From: Acidobacteriaceae bacterium | Lineage (GTDB): Bacteria > Acidobacteriota > Vicinamibacteria > Vicinamibacterales > CAVVIG01 | DNA: 20,016 bases | Direction of reading: 5' to 3' | NCBI GenBank assembly: GCA_031274845.1 | Contig: JAISPN010000025.1 | Span: 1-20,016 of the forward strand | Part shown: piece after piece, positions 1 through 7,953 of the stretch | Layout: each line of letters starts with the position of its first letter | How positions within the stretch are numbered: the stretch's first letter is position 1 | Notes under the pieces: model-generated | The model's input: only the letters and a program-made list of their open reading frames with translations | Databases searched by the model: none | What the model was told of the DNA's origin: nothing | Program-made: the position numbers and the translations under genes

Positions 1-1397
1 AGGAAAACGCGATCGTGGCTGACGACGAGCAGCGTGCCGGGCCACTGCACCAGTTCCGCTTCGAGCAGTTCGAGTGTTTCCAGATCGAGATCGTTTGTCG
101 GCTCGTCGAGCACGAGGACATTGGCGGGTCTGGTGAAGAGCCGCGCCAGCAGCAGTCGATTCCGCTCGCCTCCCGACAGCGATTTAACTGGCGACCTCGC
201 CCGCTCTGGCGAAAAGAGAAAATCGCGCAGATAGCCGTGCACGTGACGCGCCGCGCCGTTGACGGTCACCGTGTCGTTGCCGTCGCCGATGGTGTCGACG
301 ACGGTCCGGTCGGGATCGAGCTGTTCGCGTTGTTGATCGTAGTACGCCACCGCCACGTTCGCGCCGCGGCGGACAGCGCCTTCGTCCGGCGTCAACTCGC
401 CAATCAACATCTTCAGCAACGTCGTCTTGCCGGAGCCGTTCGGTCCGATGAGGCCGATACGATCGCCGCGCAGGATGCGTGTCGAAAAATCGCGGACGAC
501 CGGACGGTCGCCGTAGACCTTGCTGATGCCTTCGGCTTCGAACACCAGTTTCCCTGACGGGTCCGCGTGCGACACGCGCAGCGTCACGTTGCCCATCGTC
601 TCGCGCCGCGCGGCGCGCTCGGCGCGCATCGCCAGCAACGCGCGCACGCGCCCTTCGTCTCTTGTCCGCCGCGCCTTGATGCCTTGACGCAGCCAGGCCT
701 CTTCGCCAGCCAGACGCTTGTCGAACTTCTCCTGCATCACCGCTTCGTTCGCCAGCGCTTCTTCTTTCCTCCGCACGAACGTGGCGTAGTTGCCCGGCCA
801 CGAGGTCAACGCGCCGCGATCGAGTTCGACGATGCGCGTCGCGAGACGCTGAAGAAAGGCGCGATCGTGAGTGACGAAGATCGCGCTGCCCGGATACTCC
901 GCCAGAAACTCTTCGAGCCAGGCGATGGCGTCGATGTCGAGATGATTCGTCGGTTCGTCGAGCAGCAGGACGTCCGGCTGCGACACGAGCGCGCGCGCGA
1001 GCAGCACGCGGCGCCGCCATCCGCCCGAGAGCGTCGCGACACTCGTTGCCGCGTCGAGCCTGAGACGCGACAGCACGAGATCGACGTGATGTTCAACGCG
1101 CCACTGCTCGTCGTGATCGCCGCTCACCCCTTCGGCGACCACGTCGAACACGGACCGTGTGTCCGTGAGCGGAACATCCTGTTCGAGCCGCGCGATCTTC
1201 AGCGACGGTTGACGCCACACCGATCCGGCATCCGGCGGAGTCTCGCCGCTCACGACGCGCAGAAGCGTGGACTTCCCGGTGCCGTTCCGTCCGATGATGG
1301 CAATCCGTTCACGCGGCTCGATCTGCAGCGACGCGCGATCGAGCAGCGGCACGTGACCGAACGCGATTGAAACCTGTTCCAGAGAAATGAGCGGCAT
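1..1397 (-). CDS. uup: Uup-type ABC-F ATPase (3' end outside window)
   Basis: Partial: 465 codons from an ATG at 1397 run off the left edge without a stop. This is a soluble protein with two ABC ATPase domains and no membrane segment. Domain 1 has Walker A GRNGTGKST (residues 36-44), signature LSGGW (123-127) and Walker B with catalytic Glu148 (LLLDEPTNHLD). The linker holds WLRQGIKARRTRDEGRVRAL (about 235-254), a hallmark of Uup. Domain 2 has GPNGSGKTT (318-326), LSGGE (407-411) and Glu432. Family knowledge: Uup and other ABC-F proteins act on ribosomes, and Uup also binds branched DNA and limits precise transposon excision. The helical insert after VAEG in domain 1 is shorter than I recall for E. 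coli Uup. The C-terminal coiled coil would lie outside the window. The gene follows the MFS gene by 35 bp and may be co-transcribed. Uup rather than EttA is supported by overall similarity. Confidence 0.93.
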   Translation of the reverse strand, partial: MPLISLEQVSIAFGHVPLLDRASLQIEPRERIAIIGRNGTGKSTLLRVVSGETPPDAGSVWRQPSLKIARLEQDVPLTDTRSVFDVVAEGVSGDHDEQWRVEHHVDLVLSRLRLDAATSVATLSGGWRRRVLLARALVSQPDVLLLDEPTNHLDIDAIAWLEEFLAEYPGSAIFVTHDRAFLQRLATRIVELDRGALTSWPGNYATFVRRKEEALANEAVMQEKFDKRLAGEEAWLRQGIKARRTRDEGRVRALLAMRAERAARRETMGNVTLRVSHADPSGKLVFEAEGISKVYGDRPVVRDFSTRILRGDRIGLIGPNGSGKTTLLKMLIGELTPDEGAVRRGANVAVAYYDQQREQLDPDRTVVDTIGDGNDTVTVNGAARHVHGYLRDFLFSPERARSPVKSLSGGERNRLLLARLFTRPANVLVLDEPTNDLDLETLELLEAELVQWPGTLLVVSHDRVF

Positions 1398-1409
1398 CCG
1401 TGATGTGCG

Positions 1410-1437
1410 GTCCTACGTTCTGTTCTACGGTTCTACA
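1410..1437. repeat. Degenerate tandem octamer (GTTCTACG)
   Basis: The gap between the MFS stop and the ABC-F start holds GTCCTACG, a 4-base spacer TTCT, then GTTCTACG and GTTCTACA. It is a small array of 8-bp units that runs a few bases into the MFS stop codon. It resembles in style the 7-8 bp unit arrays at 11821-11862, 12122-12144 and 16048-16190, but with a different unit. Function is unknown. Confidence 0.5.
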
Positions 1438-3034
1438 GTGACGCGTCGCCGCGCCGGAGTCTCAACGCCACCACCGCGGCAATCACGGCGACGCCGAGCG
1501 AGATCAGGGCGATTTCACTCGTGATGCGTGTCACCACATCGAGGATGACGCGAGCGGTTTTTTCGAGATCCAGCGCATCTTCCGGCAGGATCATTGCCCG
1601 GCTGAGAATGGTCGTGCGGCCGAGCGCGAAGGCGGTCATCGCGCTCATGCTGACGCTCATCCCGACGAGGCGAAGAATGATCACGAGCGACGACGCCATT
1701 CCGCGATCCCGCTCGCCGACGGCGTTAATCACCGCGGTGCCAAGCGGCGCGATCGTCAAGCCGATGCCGATCCCCGCCATCGCCAGTCCGGCCGCCATGA
1801 ACGCGACCTGCCGCACGGCGCCGCTCGCCGCGTGTTCCACATCGCTGAGCACGGCCACCGCGTGCGAGGCCATGTCAGGCGTCCAGCGGCTCATCATCCA
1901 GAAACCGATCATCGCCACGGCAAGACCAAGCACGACGGCCGTCCGGTATCCGGCGCGCATCACCAGCCATCCACCTGGCACAGCCGCCAGCGCCATCGGC
2001 ACGGTGAACGCGCAGAGCAGATAACCGGTGACGAGCGCGGCCTGTTTGATCTCGGCGCCGCCAGCGATGTTGATGAAGAGCGGCACGCTCACGAGCGCGA
2101 TCATGATGCAGAAGCCGACGAGCAGATTAATCGCGCTCGCCGCCGACAGATTCCGGTTCGAGAAGATGCGGAGATCGAGCATCGGCTCGCGACGCATCCG
2201 CTGCGACACGAGGAACGCGACAAACACCGCGGCTGCCGCGGCAATCCAGTACCACCGATCAGGCGAGGCGACTTCCCCAAGTGTCGCGTCGCTCATCTCC
2301 GGCGACCCGAGACCGATGTTGAGCAGCACCAGCGCGGCGCCAAGCAAGATGACGCCAAGCCAGTCAATGCGGCCGTTGATTGTTGCGCCTGGCAATCCGG
2401 AGAGCCCCCACCAGGTCACGCAGAAGATCACGAAGACGACAGGCAGGTTGATCCAGAACAGGTACGGCCAACTCATGAACTGCACCATGATGCCGCCGTA
2501 GAGATGACCGAGCACCCAGCCCGCCGTATCGATCGCGCCGACGACTCCGAGCGGTAGCGCGCGTTTCTCCGGGGGAAAGAGATCGCCAACAAGCGCCATG
2601 CTCACCGGCACCATCGCGCCGGCGCCGAAGGCTTGCACGACACGGCCGGCAATCAGCGCATACAGCGCGGCAAACTCAGGCTGCGGCTGATGCTGCACTG
2701 TCTGCATCACATGAAGCGCAAGCGATGCTGGCCATCCCGGTGACGCGGCGACGAGCCATGAGCCGGCGAAGAAGATCGCAAGACAGGCGAGGTACACGAT
2801 CCGGCGTCCGGCCAGGTCGGACACCTTCCCCATGAACGTCATGCTGACGGCGTAGGAGATGAAGTAGCCGGTGACGACCCAGCCGGCGATGTCCAGCTTT
2901 TGAATCTCGATGGTGAGCGAGCGAATTACTTCGGGCAGCACGGCGGAGACGATCGTGAGATCGAGCGCACCGATGAAGACCGGCAGGCAGACGAGCGCGA
3001 GGGTCAGCCGCGGGTACTGTTGTGCACGCGACAT
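1433..3034 (-). CDS. MFS exporter, DHA2 family, P55 (Rv1410c)-like
   Basis: 533 aa inner-membrane transporter with about 14 hydrophobic segments, the usual DHA2 size. MFS motif A is seen as GKVSDLAGRR (69-78). TM1 carries FIGALD with acidic Asp25, which lines up with the TM1 Asp of Mycobacterium P55/Rv1410c. Remembered P55 similarity extends to the loop around 380-415 (FWMMSRWTPDMA) and to the stretch GIGLTIAPL. Motif C reads GWVLGHLYGG (172-181), with His177 where Pro is usual. An insertion of about 20 residues rich in His and Gln lies near 100-121, before TM4. The start abuts the stop of the LppX-like lipoprotein (TGAATG), the same pairing as the mycobacterial lprG-Rv1410c operon. P55 with LprG moves triacylglycerides and glycolipids to the outer envelope and confers drug tolerance. 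The substrate here is inferred, not shown; a plain multidrug pump is the alternative. Confidence 0.9.
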   Translation of the reverse strand: MSRAQQYPRLTLALVCLPVFIGALDLTIVSAVLPEVIRSLTIEIQKLDIAGWVVTGYFISYAVSMTFMGKVSDLAGRRIVYLACLAIFFAGSWLVAASPGWPASLALHVMQTVQHQPQPEFAALYALIAGRVVQAFGAGAMVPVSMALVGDLFPPEKRALPLGVVGAIDTAGWVLGHLYGGIMVQFMSWPYLFWINLPVVFVIFCVTWWGLSGLPGATINGRIDWLGVILLGAALVLLNIGLGSPEMSDATLGEVASPDRWYWIAAAAAVFVAFLVSQRMRREPMLDLRIFSNRNLSAASAINLLVGFCIMIALVSVPLFINIAGGAEIKQAALVTGYLLCAFTVPMALAAVPGGWLVMRAGYRTAVVLGLAVAMIGFWMMSRWTPDMASHAVAVLSDVEHAASGAVRQVAFMAAGLAMAGIGIGLTIAPLGTAVINAVGERDRGMASSLVIILRLVGMSVSMSAMTAFALGRTTILSRAMILPEDALDLEKTARVILDVVTRITSEIALISLGVAVIAAVVALRLRRGDASL

Positions 3035-3757
3035 TCAGGCTGGCGGGCGGCTGGTCGCGGGAGGGGGTACCTGCGGCGTCGGAATCGTCACCGGCTCGTT
3101 GATGCCGGAGAGCGCAATCAACCAGCCAACGCCCGCCGCTTCGCTGACGCGCAGTTGCACGGGATTGCCCGATCGCTCCTCGACCCACAGATCAACCGGG
3201 TACGCCTGGTCCGGCTTCAGTCCCGCCGCGATGAGCCTGTTCAGCGTATCGCCGCGCACGTCGCCCTTGATGTGCAGCGTCGCCTGATTACGGATGCTCT
3301 CGCTGCCAACACTCTGCGCGTGCTGCACGCCGGTACGCATCACGTCGGCGATGCCGTTCTTGCCGAAAAGCACGGCGCCGTTGAAGTTCGCATCCTCTGG
3401 CAACTTCGCGAACTGACGCGTCAACGGATTCGACTGAAACGTCCCTTCCGGAACCCACACGCGCGTCAACTGGATGATCGTGCCGTTCTTGAGCGACACC
3501 TTGATGTCGCAGGAGACTCGCGCCGGCGCCGCATACGCGCAGTCCGCGGCGGTAAAGGTGATGCCGTTTTTCTCGTCGAGAAACGCCGGCGCCCCTTCGC
3601 GCGTGAGCGCGAAGCGGGTGCTCTTCAACGCGTCAACGGCATCCGCGGCGCGGCTCAGTTGCTGCGCTGCGGGAGTGCGCGTCTGCGCCTGCGGCACGCT
3701 CGACGCGGCGCACGCGCCCGCCACAATCGCGATCGGAACGCGCAGATGTGTCCACAT
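3035..3757 (-). CDS. LppX/LprG-family lipid-binding lipoprotein
   Basis: 240 aa, ATG at 3757. The reading frame stays open upstream, but that part overlaps the preceding gene and looks non-coding. The N-terminus MWTHLRVPIAIVAGAC is a short lipoprotein-like signal with Cys16 as the probable acylated residue; its lipobox (AGAC) is not perfect. The body matches the LppX_LprAFG fold: an N-terminal AAQQLSRAADAVDALKSTRF helix/strand, NPLTRQFAKLPEDANFNGAVLFG in the middle, GSESIRNQATLHIKGDV (151-167), and a C-terminal GINEPVTIPTP like the closing motif of LprG. Family members hold diacyl or triacyl lipids in a hydrophobic cavity and hand them across the periplasm. Cys73 and Cys83 could form a disulfide. 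It ends in a Pro-rich tail (PPPATSRPPA). It sits 20 bp after the secreted beta protein and abuts the MFS gene, so the three are probably one transcript. Confidence 0.85.
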   Translation of the reverse strand: MWTHLRVPIAIVAGACAASSVPQAQTRTPAAQQLSRAADAVDALKSTRFALTREGAPAFLDEKNGITFTAADCAYAAPARVSCDIKVSLKNGTIIQLTRVWVPEGTFQSNPLTRQFAKLPEDANFNGAVLFGKNGIADVMRTGVQHAQSVGSESIRNQATLHIKGDVRGDTLNRLIAAGLKPDQAYPVDLWVEERSGNPVQLRVSEAAGVGWLIALSGINEPVTIPTPQVPPPATSRPPA

Positions 3758-3777
3758 GGCAGGCCGCACGTCCGCCG

Positions 3778-4512
3778 CTACTTCTTGGTGCCCTTCCAGG
3801 GCGCGTCGATCATCCCGGCGAGATTGACGTTGCCGGACAGACTGCCGCCGGTCAACGTGCCGGTGATGACGATTGGAATCTGGCCTTGCGGCGTGTCGGC
3901 CATCGTTTCGATCCTGAGCGTCGTGCCATCGAAGGTTCCGGTGCCGCTCACGGTGCCGGTCATCGACGTCAACTCTGCGGCGACCTTCTGTCCGGTGACG
4001 GTGAAGACGACCGTGCCCGGCATGTCGCCCATGCCTTCGATCGTGATCACGATGTCCCACGCGCCGGCGAGCGGAGAAGCACCTGCCGCCGATGCACTCG
4101 GCGCTCGCGCCGCTGGCGCTGCCATTGACGCGGACGCCGCCGGACGCCGCTTGCCGGTGAACGGGAACTCGCCGAGATCGCCCACCTTCACCTGACCGTT
4201 GAACGCGCCGTTCTCAAGCGCGCCACTGAAGTCGAGGTGCAACGCCATCCCCTGAATGTCGATCTCGGCGCTGAAGGTGGCTTTGGCCCCGGCCATCTGT
4301 CCAGTGACCGGCACCTCGCCCATCGGACCGGCCATCGTGCCAGAGACCTTGTCGCCCGCGAGCGTGAGATCGAGGTTCACCGTGTTGGCGCCGGTCGGCG
4401 CGTCAATTGTCAGTGCCCACGCGCCAGAAAGACCGGTTTGCGCCAACGCCGGCGCGCCAAGACATCCAACCAGCGCCAGCGCGCTGACACACCGTAACGT
4501 CCACTGCCTCAT
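3778..4512 (-). CDS. Secreted protein with two homologous beta-rich repeats
   Basis: 244 aa with a clear Sec signal peptide (about 1-24, ending ALAQ). A GGAG sits about 6-9 bases before the ATG. Two related domains follow. Residues about 28-122 begin LSGAWALTIDAPTG and contain GDKVSGTMAGPMGEVPVTG. Residues about 147-244 begin LAGAWDIVITIEGMGD and contain GQKVAAELTSMTGTVSGTG and NVNLAGMIDAPWKG. They are joined by an Ala/Ser/Pro-rich linker. Both repeats show the alternating G-x-W / strand / GTM pattern of small lipocalin-like or avidin-like barrels often found in acidobacterial secreted proteins. I do not recognise a named family. It is the first gene of the minus-strand run with the LppX-like lipoprotein and the P55-like MFS, so a periplasmic role alongside them is possible but only inferred. 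Confidence 0.8.
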   Translation of the reverse strand: MRQWTLRCVSALALVGCLGAPALAQTGLSGAWALTIDAPTGANTVNLDLTLAGDKVSGTMAGPMGEVPVTGQMAGAKATFSAEIDIQGMALHLDFSGALENGAFNGQVKVGDLGEFPFTGKRRPAASASMAAPAARAPSASAAGASPLAGAWDIVITIEGMGDMPGTVVFTVTGQKVAAELTSMTGTVSGTGTFDGTTLRIETMADTPQGQIPIVITGTLTGGSLSGNVNLAGMIDAPWKGTKK

Positions 4513-4529
4513 GGGATTGCTCCAAGATA

Positions 4530-4558
4530 TTGAGGGAAAAGAATATCACGGCGATAAT
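4530..4558 (+). promoter_or_regulatory. Sigma70-like promoter for the TolB-like/M28 operon
   Basis: TTGAGG (4530-4535), a 17-base spacer and GATAAT (4553-4558) form a good -35/-10 pair 35 bases before the ATG at 4594. The segment lies in an AT-rich island between divergent genes. GAGG lies about 8 bases before that ATG. Confidence 0.55.
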
Positions 4559-4593
4559 GGCCGGGTTGTTCGTCACACCAACCGAGGTACACG

Positions 4594-5709
4594 ATGAAAT
4601 GGTGGTTTGCGGCAGGCGCGACGCTGGCTCTCGCGTCCGCGGTCGTCATCGCTCAACAAGCTGACGGCTATCAGGAACGCGACTTTCTCACACGGATTCG
4701 CCGGCTCACCGTCGAAGGACGCCGCTCGGGTGAAGGCTACTGGTCGCCGGACGGCAAGCGGCTCGTCTTCCAGAGCGAACGCGACCCGGCCAATCCGTTC
4801 TATCAAATCTACGTGCTCGATCTCTCGACGGGAGACACGAAGCGGATCTCGCCGGGCATTGGCAAAACCACCTGTGCCTTCTTCCGTCCGGGCACCGACG
4901 AGATTCTCTTTTCGTCCACGCACCTCGATCCGAAGTCGAAGCAATATCAGGACGAAGAGCTGGCCTTCCGCGCCTCGGGCAAAGAGCGGCGCTACTCCTG
5001 GGACTACGACCCGGAGATGGACATCTTCGCGTATCACGAGAAAACCGGCGCGATGACGCGTCTCACGACCGCGCGCGGGTACGACGCCGAAGCCAGCTAC
5101 TCGCCTGACGGGAAACGGATCGTGTTCACGTCGATGCGCAGCGCCTACGACCATCCGCTGAACGACAAGGAAAAGAAGTGGCTCGAAGAAAACCCGAGCA
5201 ACTTCGCCGACATCTACATCATGAACGCGGACGGCTCGGGCCAGACGCAGCTCACGAACACGCCGGGCTACGACGGCGGTCCGTTCTTCACGCACGACGG
5301 CCAGCGCATCGTGTGGCGGCAGTTCGACGAACAGGGGCTCATCGCCGATATCTGGACGATGAAGCTCGATGGCAGCGATAAGCGGCAGATCACCACCTTC
5401 GGGTCCATGAGTTGGGCGCCGTACGAACATCCGTCCGGCGACTACTTCATCTTCGCGTCGAACAAACTCGGATTCGACAACTTCGAGCTCTTCATCGTCG
5501 ACACGCAAGGCACGAAAGAGCCGGTGCGCGTGACCTACACGGATGGATTCGATGGCCTGCCGGTCCCGTCACCCGATGGCCGTCAACTCGCTTGGACATC
5601 AAGCCGATCGGACGGCGGCGCCGGACAACTCTTCCTCGCCCAGTGGAATCACGAGAAGGCGCTCGACGCGCTTCGGAAAGCACCGCCACGAAAGCCGGCC
5701 AAGCCATGA
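4594..5709 (+). CDS. TolB-like beta-propeller protein (PD40 repeats), secreted
   Basis: 371 aa with a signal peptide at about 1-20 (ending VIAQQ). Repeated WD40-like/PD40 blades are visible: YWSPDGKRLVFQSERD, SYSPDGKRIVFTSMRS, FFTHDGQRIVWRQ, EHPSGDYFIFASN and VPSPDGRQLAWTSSRSDGG, each followed by strands such as IYVLDL, IYIMNADGSG, IWTMKLDGSD and LFIVD. This is the TolB six-bladed propeller pattern, but without the N-terminal domain of true TolB, so annotation as the Tol-Pal component would be overreach. Such propellers are common periplasmic or secreted proteins in Acidobacteria and Bacteroidetes, often beside peptidases. Its TGA overlaps the ATG of the M28 peptidase (ATGA at 5706-5709), which implies translational coupling. 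The tail is basic and Pro-rich (APPRKPAKP). Confidence 0.9.
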   Translation: MKWWFAAGATLALASAVVIAQQADGYQERDFLTRIRRLTVEGRRSGEGYWSPDGKRLVFQSERDPANPFYQIYVLDLSTGDTKRISPGIGKTTCAFFRPGTDEILFSSTHLDPKSKQYQDEELAFRASGKERRYSWDYDPEMDIFAYHEKTGAMTRLTTARGYDAEASYSPDGKRIVFTSMRSAYDHPLNDKEKKWLEENPSNFADIYIMNADGSGQTQLTNTPGYDGGPFFTHDGQRIVWRQFDEQGLIADIWTMKLDGSDKRQITTFGSMSWAPYEHPSGDYFIFASNKLGFDNFELFIVDTQGTKEPVRVTYTDGFDGLPVPSPDGRQLAWTSSRSDGGAGQLFLAQWNHEKALDALRKAPPRKPAKP

Positions 5710-7547
5710 AGCCATTCCGCGCGCCTCTCCTCATCACCGTGCTCCTCGTTGGCAGCCTCACGCCAACGATCGAAGCGCAAGCGCCAGCGACAACCGCGTC
5801 ATCGACGCGCGCGTCTGTGACGACGCTCGCGTCGGACGCGTTCGAAGGACGCCTCGTCGGGTCCGCCGGCGAACAACGCGCCAGCGATTACCTCGTCGCG
5901 CAACTAAAACGCATCGGCGCGAAGCCGCTGCCCGGACATCAGGATTTCCTGCAGCCGTTCGAGTTCACGGCAGGCACGAGAGACGGCGGATCGACAGTAA
6001 CGCTCTCGCGCGCGAGCGGACCACGCACGTTCAACACCGCCGCTGACGTGCAGGCGCTGTCATTCTCGGACAACGGCGACATTACCGGCGGCGAGATCGT
6101 CTTTGCCGGCTACGGCATCGTCGTGCCCGAGAGCCAGAACTTCGGCTACGACAGCTACGCGACGCTCGACGTGAAGGACAAAGTCGTCCTCGTCCTCCGC
6201 TACTTCCCCGAGGACGCGGATCAGAAAACCAAAGGCATCCTGTCGCGCTATGCCGACCTGCGCTACAAGGCGATGGCGGCACGGCAGCGCGGCGCCAAAG
6301 CCTTACTGGTCGTCACCGGCCCGCACTCGCCGAATGCCGGACAAACCGTACCGATGTCGTTCGACACCGCGCTCGCCGGCTCCGGCATCGTCGCCGCAAG
6401 CATCAGCGCCACGGTGGTCGACGAACTGTTCAAGAGCCTCGGCGATCCAGCGAACACACTCGACGCCGTGCAACATTCGTTCGACTCGGGCAATCCTCAC
6501 GTCGCCGGCTTCGCCATCCCCAACGCGACGCTCACCGTGCACACCAACGTCGTGCGCGAGAAGCGGATCGGACATAACGTCGTCGGCTATCTGCCCGCGA
6601 CAAAGTCAACAACTGGCGTGGCTAAACCGTGGGTCGCGCTCGGCGCGCACTTCGACCATCTCGGTCACGGCGAGAACGGCAACTCGCTCGCAAGCCAAGA
6701 AGAGATCGGACACATCCACTTCGGCGCCGACGACAACGCCTCTGGCTGCGCGGCAGTGCTCGCGGCCGGCGAGAGTCTCGCCGCCACGCCACGGACGCGC
6801 AACGTGCTGTTGGGATTCTGGTCGGGTGAAGAACTAGGGCTGCTCGGCTCAGCCGCTTTCGTCAACGCGCCGCTCGTTCCGCTCAATCAGCTCTCCGCGT
6901 ACCTCAACTTCGACATGGTCGGCCGGATGCAGGACAACAAGCTGACCGTGCAGGCGGCCGGCACCAGCCCGTCGTGGGGACGGCTGCTCGAACAGACCAA
7001 CATCGCGGCCGGATTCGACCTGCTCGTGCAGACCGATCCGTACCAGCCGACCGACGTCGCGAGCTTCAATCAAGCGGATGTGCCGAGCCTGAACTTCTTC
7101 ACCGGCACGCACACGGACTATCACCGTCCGTCGGATACGGCTGACAAAATCAACTACGAAGATCTCGACCGCGTCGCCGACTTCGCCGCCTCCATCGTCA
7201 GAAAGCTCGACGCGCTCGACGTACCGCCTCAGTTCACAAAGGTCGAACAAGCGACCGACCAAGGCGGCGGACGCGCCGGCGTGCGCGTCTTTACCGGCAC
7301 GATTCCGGATTACTCGACCGACGTGAAAGGCTTGCTGCTGAGCGGCGTGATTGGCGGTGGCCCCGCGGAAGCGGCGGGGCTCCAGAAAGGCGACATCATC
7401 GTCGAGATCGCCGGACAAACGATCGCCAACATCTACGACTACACCTACGCGCTCGACGTGCTGAAAATCGGCGAGCCGACCAAGGTGATCTACCTGCGCG
7501 CGGGTGAGAAGAAAGAAACGCAACTGACGCCGGGCGCAAGAAAATAA
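5706..7547 (+). CDS. Secreted M28 zinc metallopeptidase with PA and PDZ domains
   Basis: 613 aa from the ATG at 5706. The frame stays open further upstream, but that part is antisense-type filler inside the propeller gene, and the signal peptide (about 1-25, ending IEAQA) begins at 5706. A PA-like insert lies at about 125-230 (GGEIVFAGYGIVVPES, KVVLVLRYFPED). The M28 core carries the co-catalytic zinc set: His315 (GAHFDHLG), bridging Asp342 (GADDNASG), catalytic Glu375/Glu376 (GEELGLLGS), Asp403 (NFDMVGR) and His473 (DYHRPSDT). A C-terminal PDZ domain (about 530-605) reads GVIGGGPAEAAGLQKGDIIVEIAG. Family members are aminopeptidases or carboxypeptidases that scavenge peptides outside the inner membrane; the exact specificity is not readable from the sequence. 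The gene is coupled to the TolB-like gene by a 4-bp overlap. All catalytic residues are intact. Confidence 0.93.
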   Translation: MKPFRAPLLITVLLVGSLTPTIEAQAPATTASSTRASVTTLASDAFEGRLVGSAGEQRASDYLVAQLKRIGAKPLPGHQDFLQPFEFTAGTRDGGSTVTLSRASGPRTFNTAADVQALSFSDNGDITGGEIVFAGYGIVVPESQNFGYDSYATLDVKDKVVLVLRYFPEDADQKTKGILSRYADLRYKAMAARQRGAKALLVVTGPHSPNAGQTVPMSFDTALAGSGIVAASISATVVDELFKSLGDPANTLDAVQHSFDSGNPHVAGFAIPNATLTVHTNVVREKRIGHNVVGYLPATKSTTGVAKPWVALGAHFDHLGHGENGNSLASQEEIGHIHFGADDNASGCAAVLAAGESLAATPRTRNVLLGFWSGEELGLLGSAAFVNAPLVPLNQLSAYLNFDMVGRMQDNKLTVQAAGTSPSWGRLLEQTNIAAGFDLLVQTDPYQPTDVASFNQADVPSLNFFTGTHTDYHRPSDTADKINYEDLDRVADFAASIVRKLDALDVPPQFTKVEQATDQGGGRAGVRVFTGTIPDYSTDVKGLLLSGVIGGGPAEAAGLQKGDIIVEIAGQTIANIYDYTYALDVLKIGEPTKVIYLRAGEKKETQLTPGARK

Positions 7548-7553
7548 CCGCCG

Positions 7554-7577
7554 TCAGCGCCTCGCTCGGGACGCTGA
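7554..7577. terminator. Weak stem-loop after the M28 gene
   Basis: TCAGCG (7554-7559) pairs with CGCTGA (7572-7577) across a 12-base loop just after the peptidase stop. It lies between convergent genes. No T-run follows on either strand, so intrinsic termination is doubtful. Confidence 0.25.
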
Positions 7578-7605
7578 TGCGCCGGATCGCCCTGAGCCTC
7601 GCCGC

Positions 7606-7944
7606 CTAATGCCTACGCTCAGCAGCGGCCGTAGACCGTCCACTCGAATGCAGAGCCAGACGCGTCCATTGACGCTTACGCTGCTCCGTAAAATTCCACC
7701 ACGGCTCAGGCTCGCCACCCGCCAGAAAGTGCGTGACTGACATGAACACATCGAGCACGCACGGATCATGGCGTGCGCCTGTCGCGAGACAGAGCGACTG
7801 ATACAACTGGAATGGATCAGCTCCCACCAACTGCCCTGGCTCAGTAAACCCGAGCAACGTCAGGTCTCTGGCCATTGCCGGGCCGACATTGGGAAGATCG
7901 GTCAAACGTCGAATCTCTGTCCGTCTCACCTTTGCTGGATGCAT
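7606..7944 (-). CDS. Helix-hairpin-helix Cdd1-like (pathogenicity locus) protein
   Basis: 112 aa. Residues about 10-45 read RRLTDLPNVGPAMARDLTLLGF, a helix-hairpin-helix with the LPNVGP turn, followed by GADPFQLYQSLC. Next come a Cys/His pair in GARHDPCVLDVFMSVTHFLAGG and an EPEPWWNF motif. This order matches the Cdd1 / 'pathogenicity locus' family, a small single-domain group whose function is not established. The HhH suggests nucleic-acid binding. GAGG lies about 5 bases before the ATG. The extra C-terminal 20 residues (RSTAAAERRH) look unstructured. It is the last gene of the minus-strand accessory run; families like this are frequent in integron cassettes and other accessory DNA. Confidence 0.82.
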   Translation of the reverse strand: MHPAKVRRTEIRRLTDLPNVGPAMARDLTLLGFTEPGQLVGADPFQLYQSLCLATGARHDPCVLDVFMSVTHFLAGGEPEPWWNFTEQRKRQWTRLALHSSGRSTAAAERRH

Positions 7945-7953
7945 GACACCTCA

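Noticed and set aside
184..1096. Minus-strand open frames (278 and 96 codons) within the ABC-F gene
   Set aside because: They lie in other frames of the same strand. The true frame, open to the window edge, encodes the complete ABC-F motifs.
2900..4195. Plus-strand open frame of 431 codons opposite the MFS and lipoprotein genes
   Set aside because: Arg/His-rich composition with no recognisable domain; it is the antisense shadow of clearly conserved minus-strand genes in GC-rich DNA.
4573..5508. Minus-strand open frame of 311 codons opposite the TolB-like gene
   Set aside because: The plus strand has an obvious signal peptide and propeller repeats; the minus-strand frame shows only Arg/Val/Glu-rich low-information sequence.
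7554..7605. Possible fifth attC-like element after the Cdd1-like gene
   Set aside because: It lacks the AAGCCGTCC core and any GTTRRRY box; only a 6-bp stem is present.
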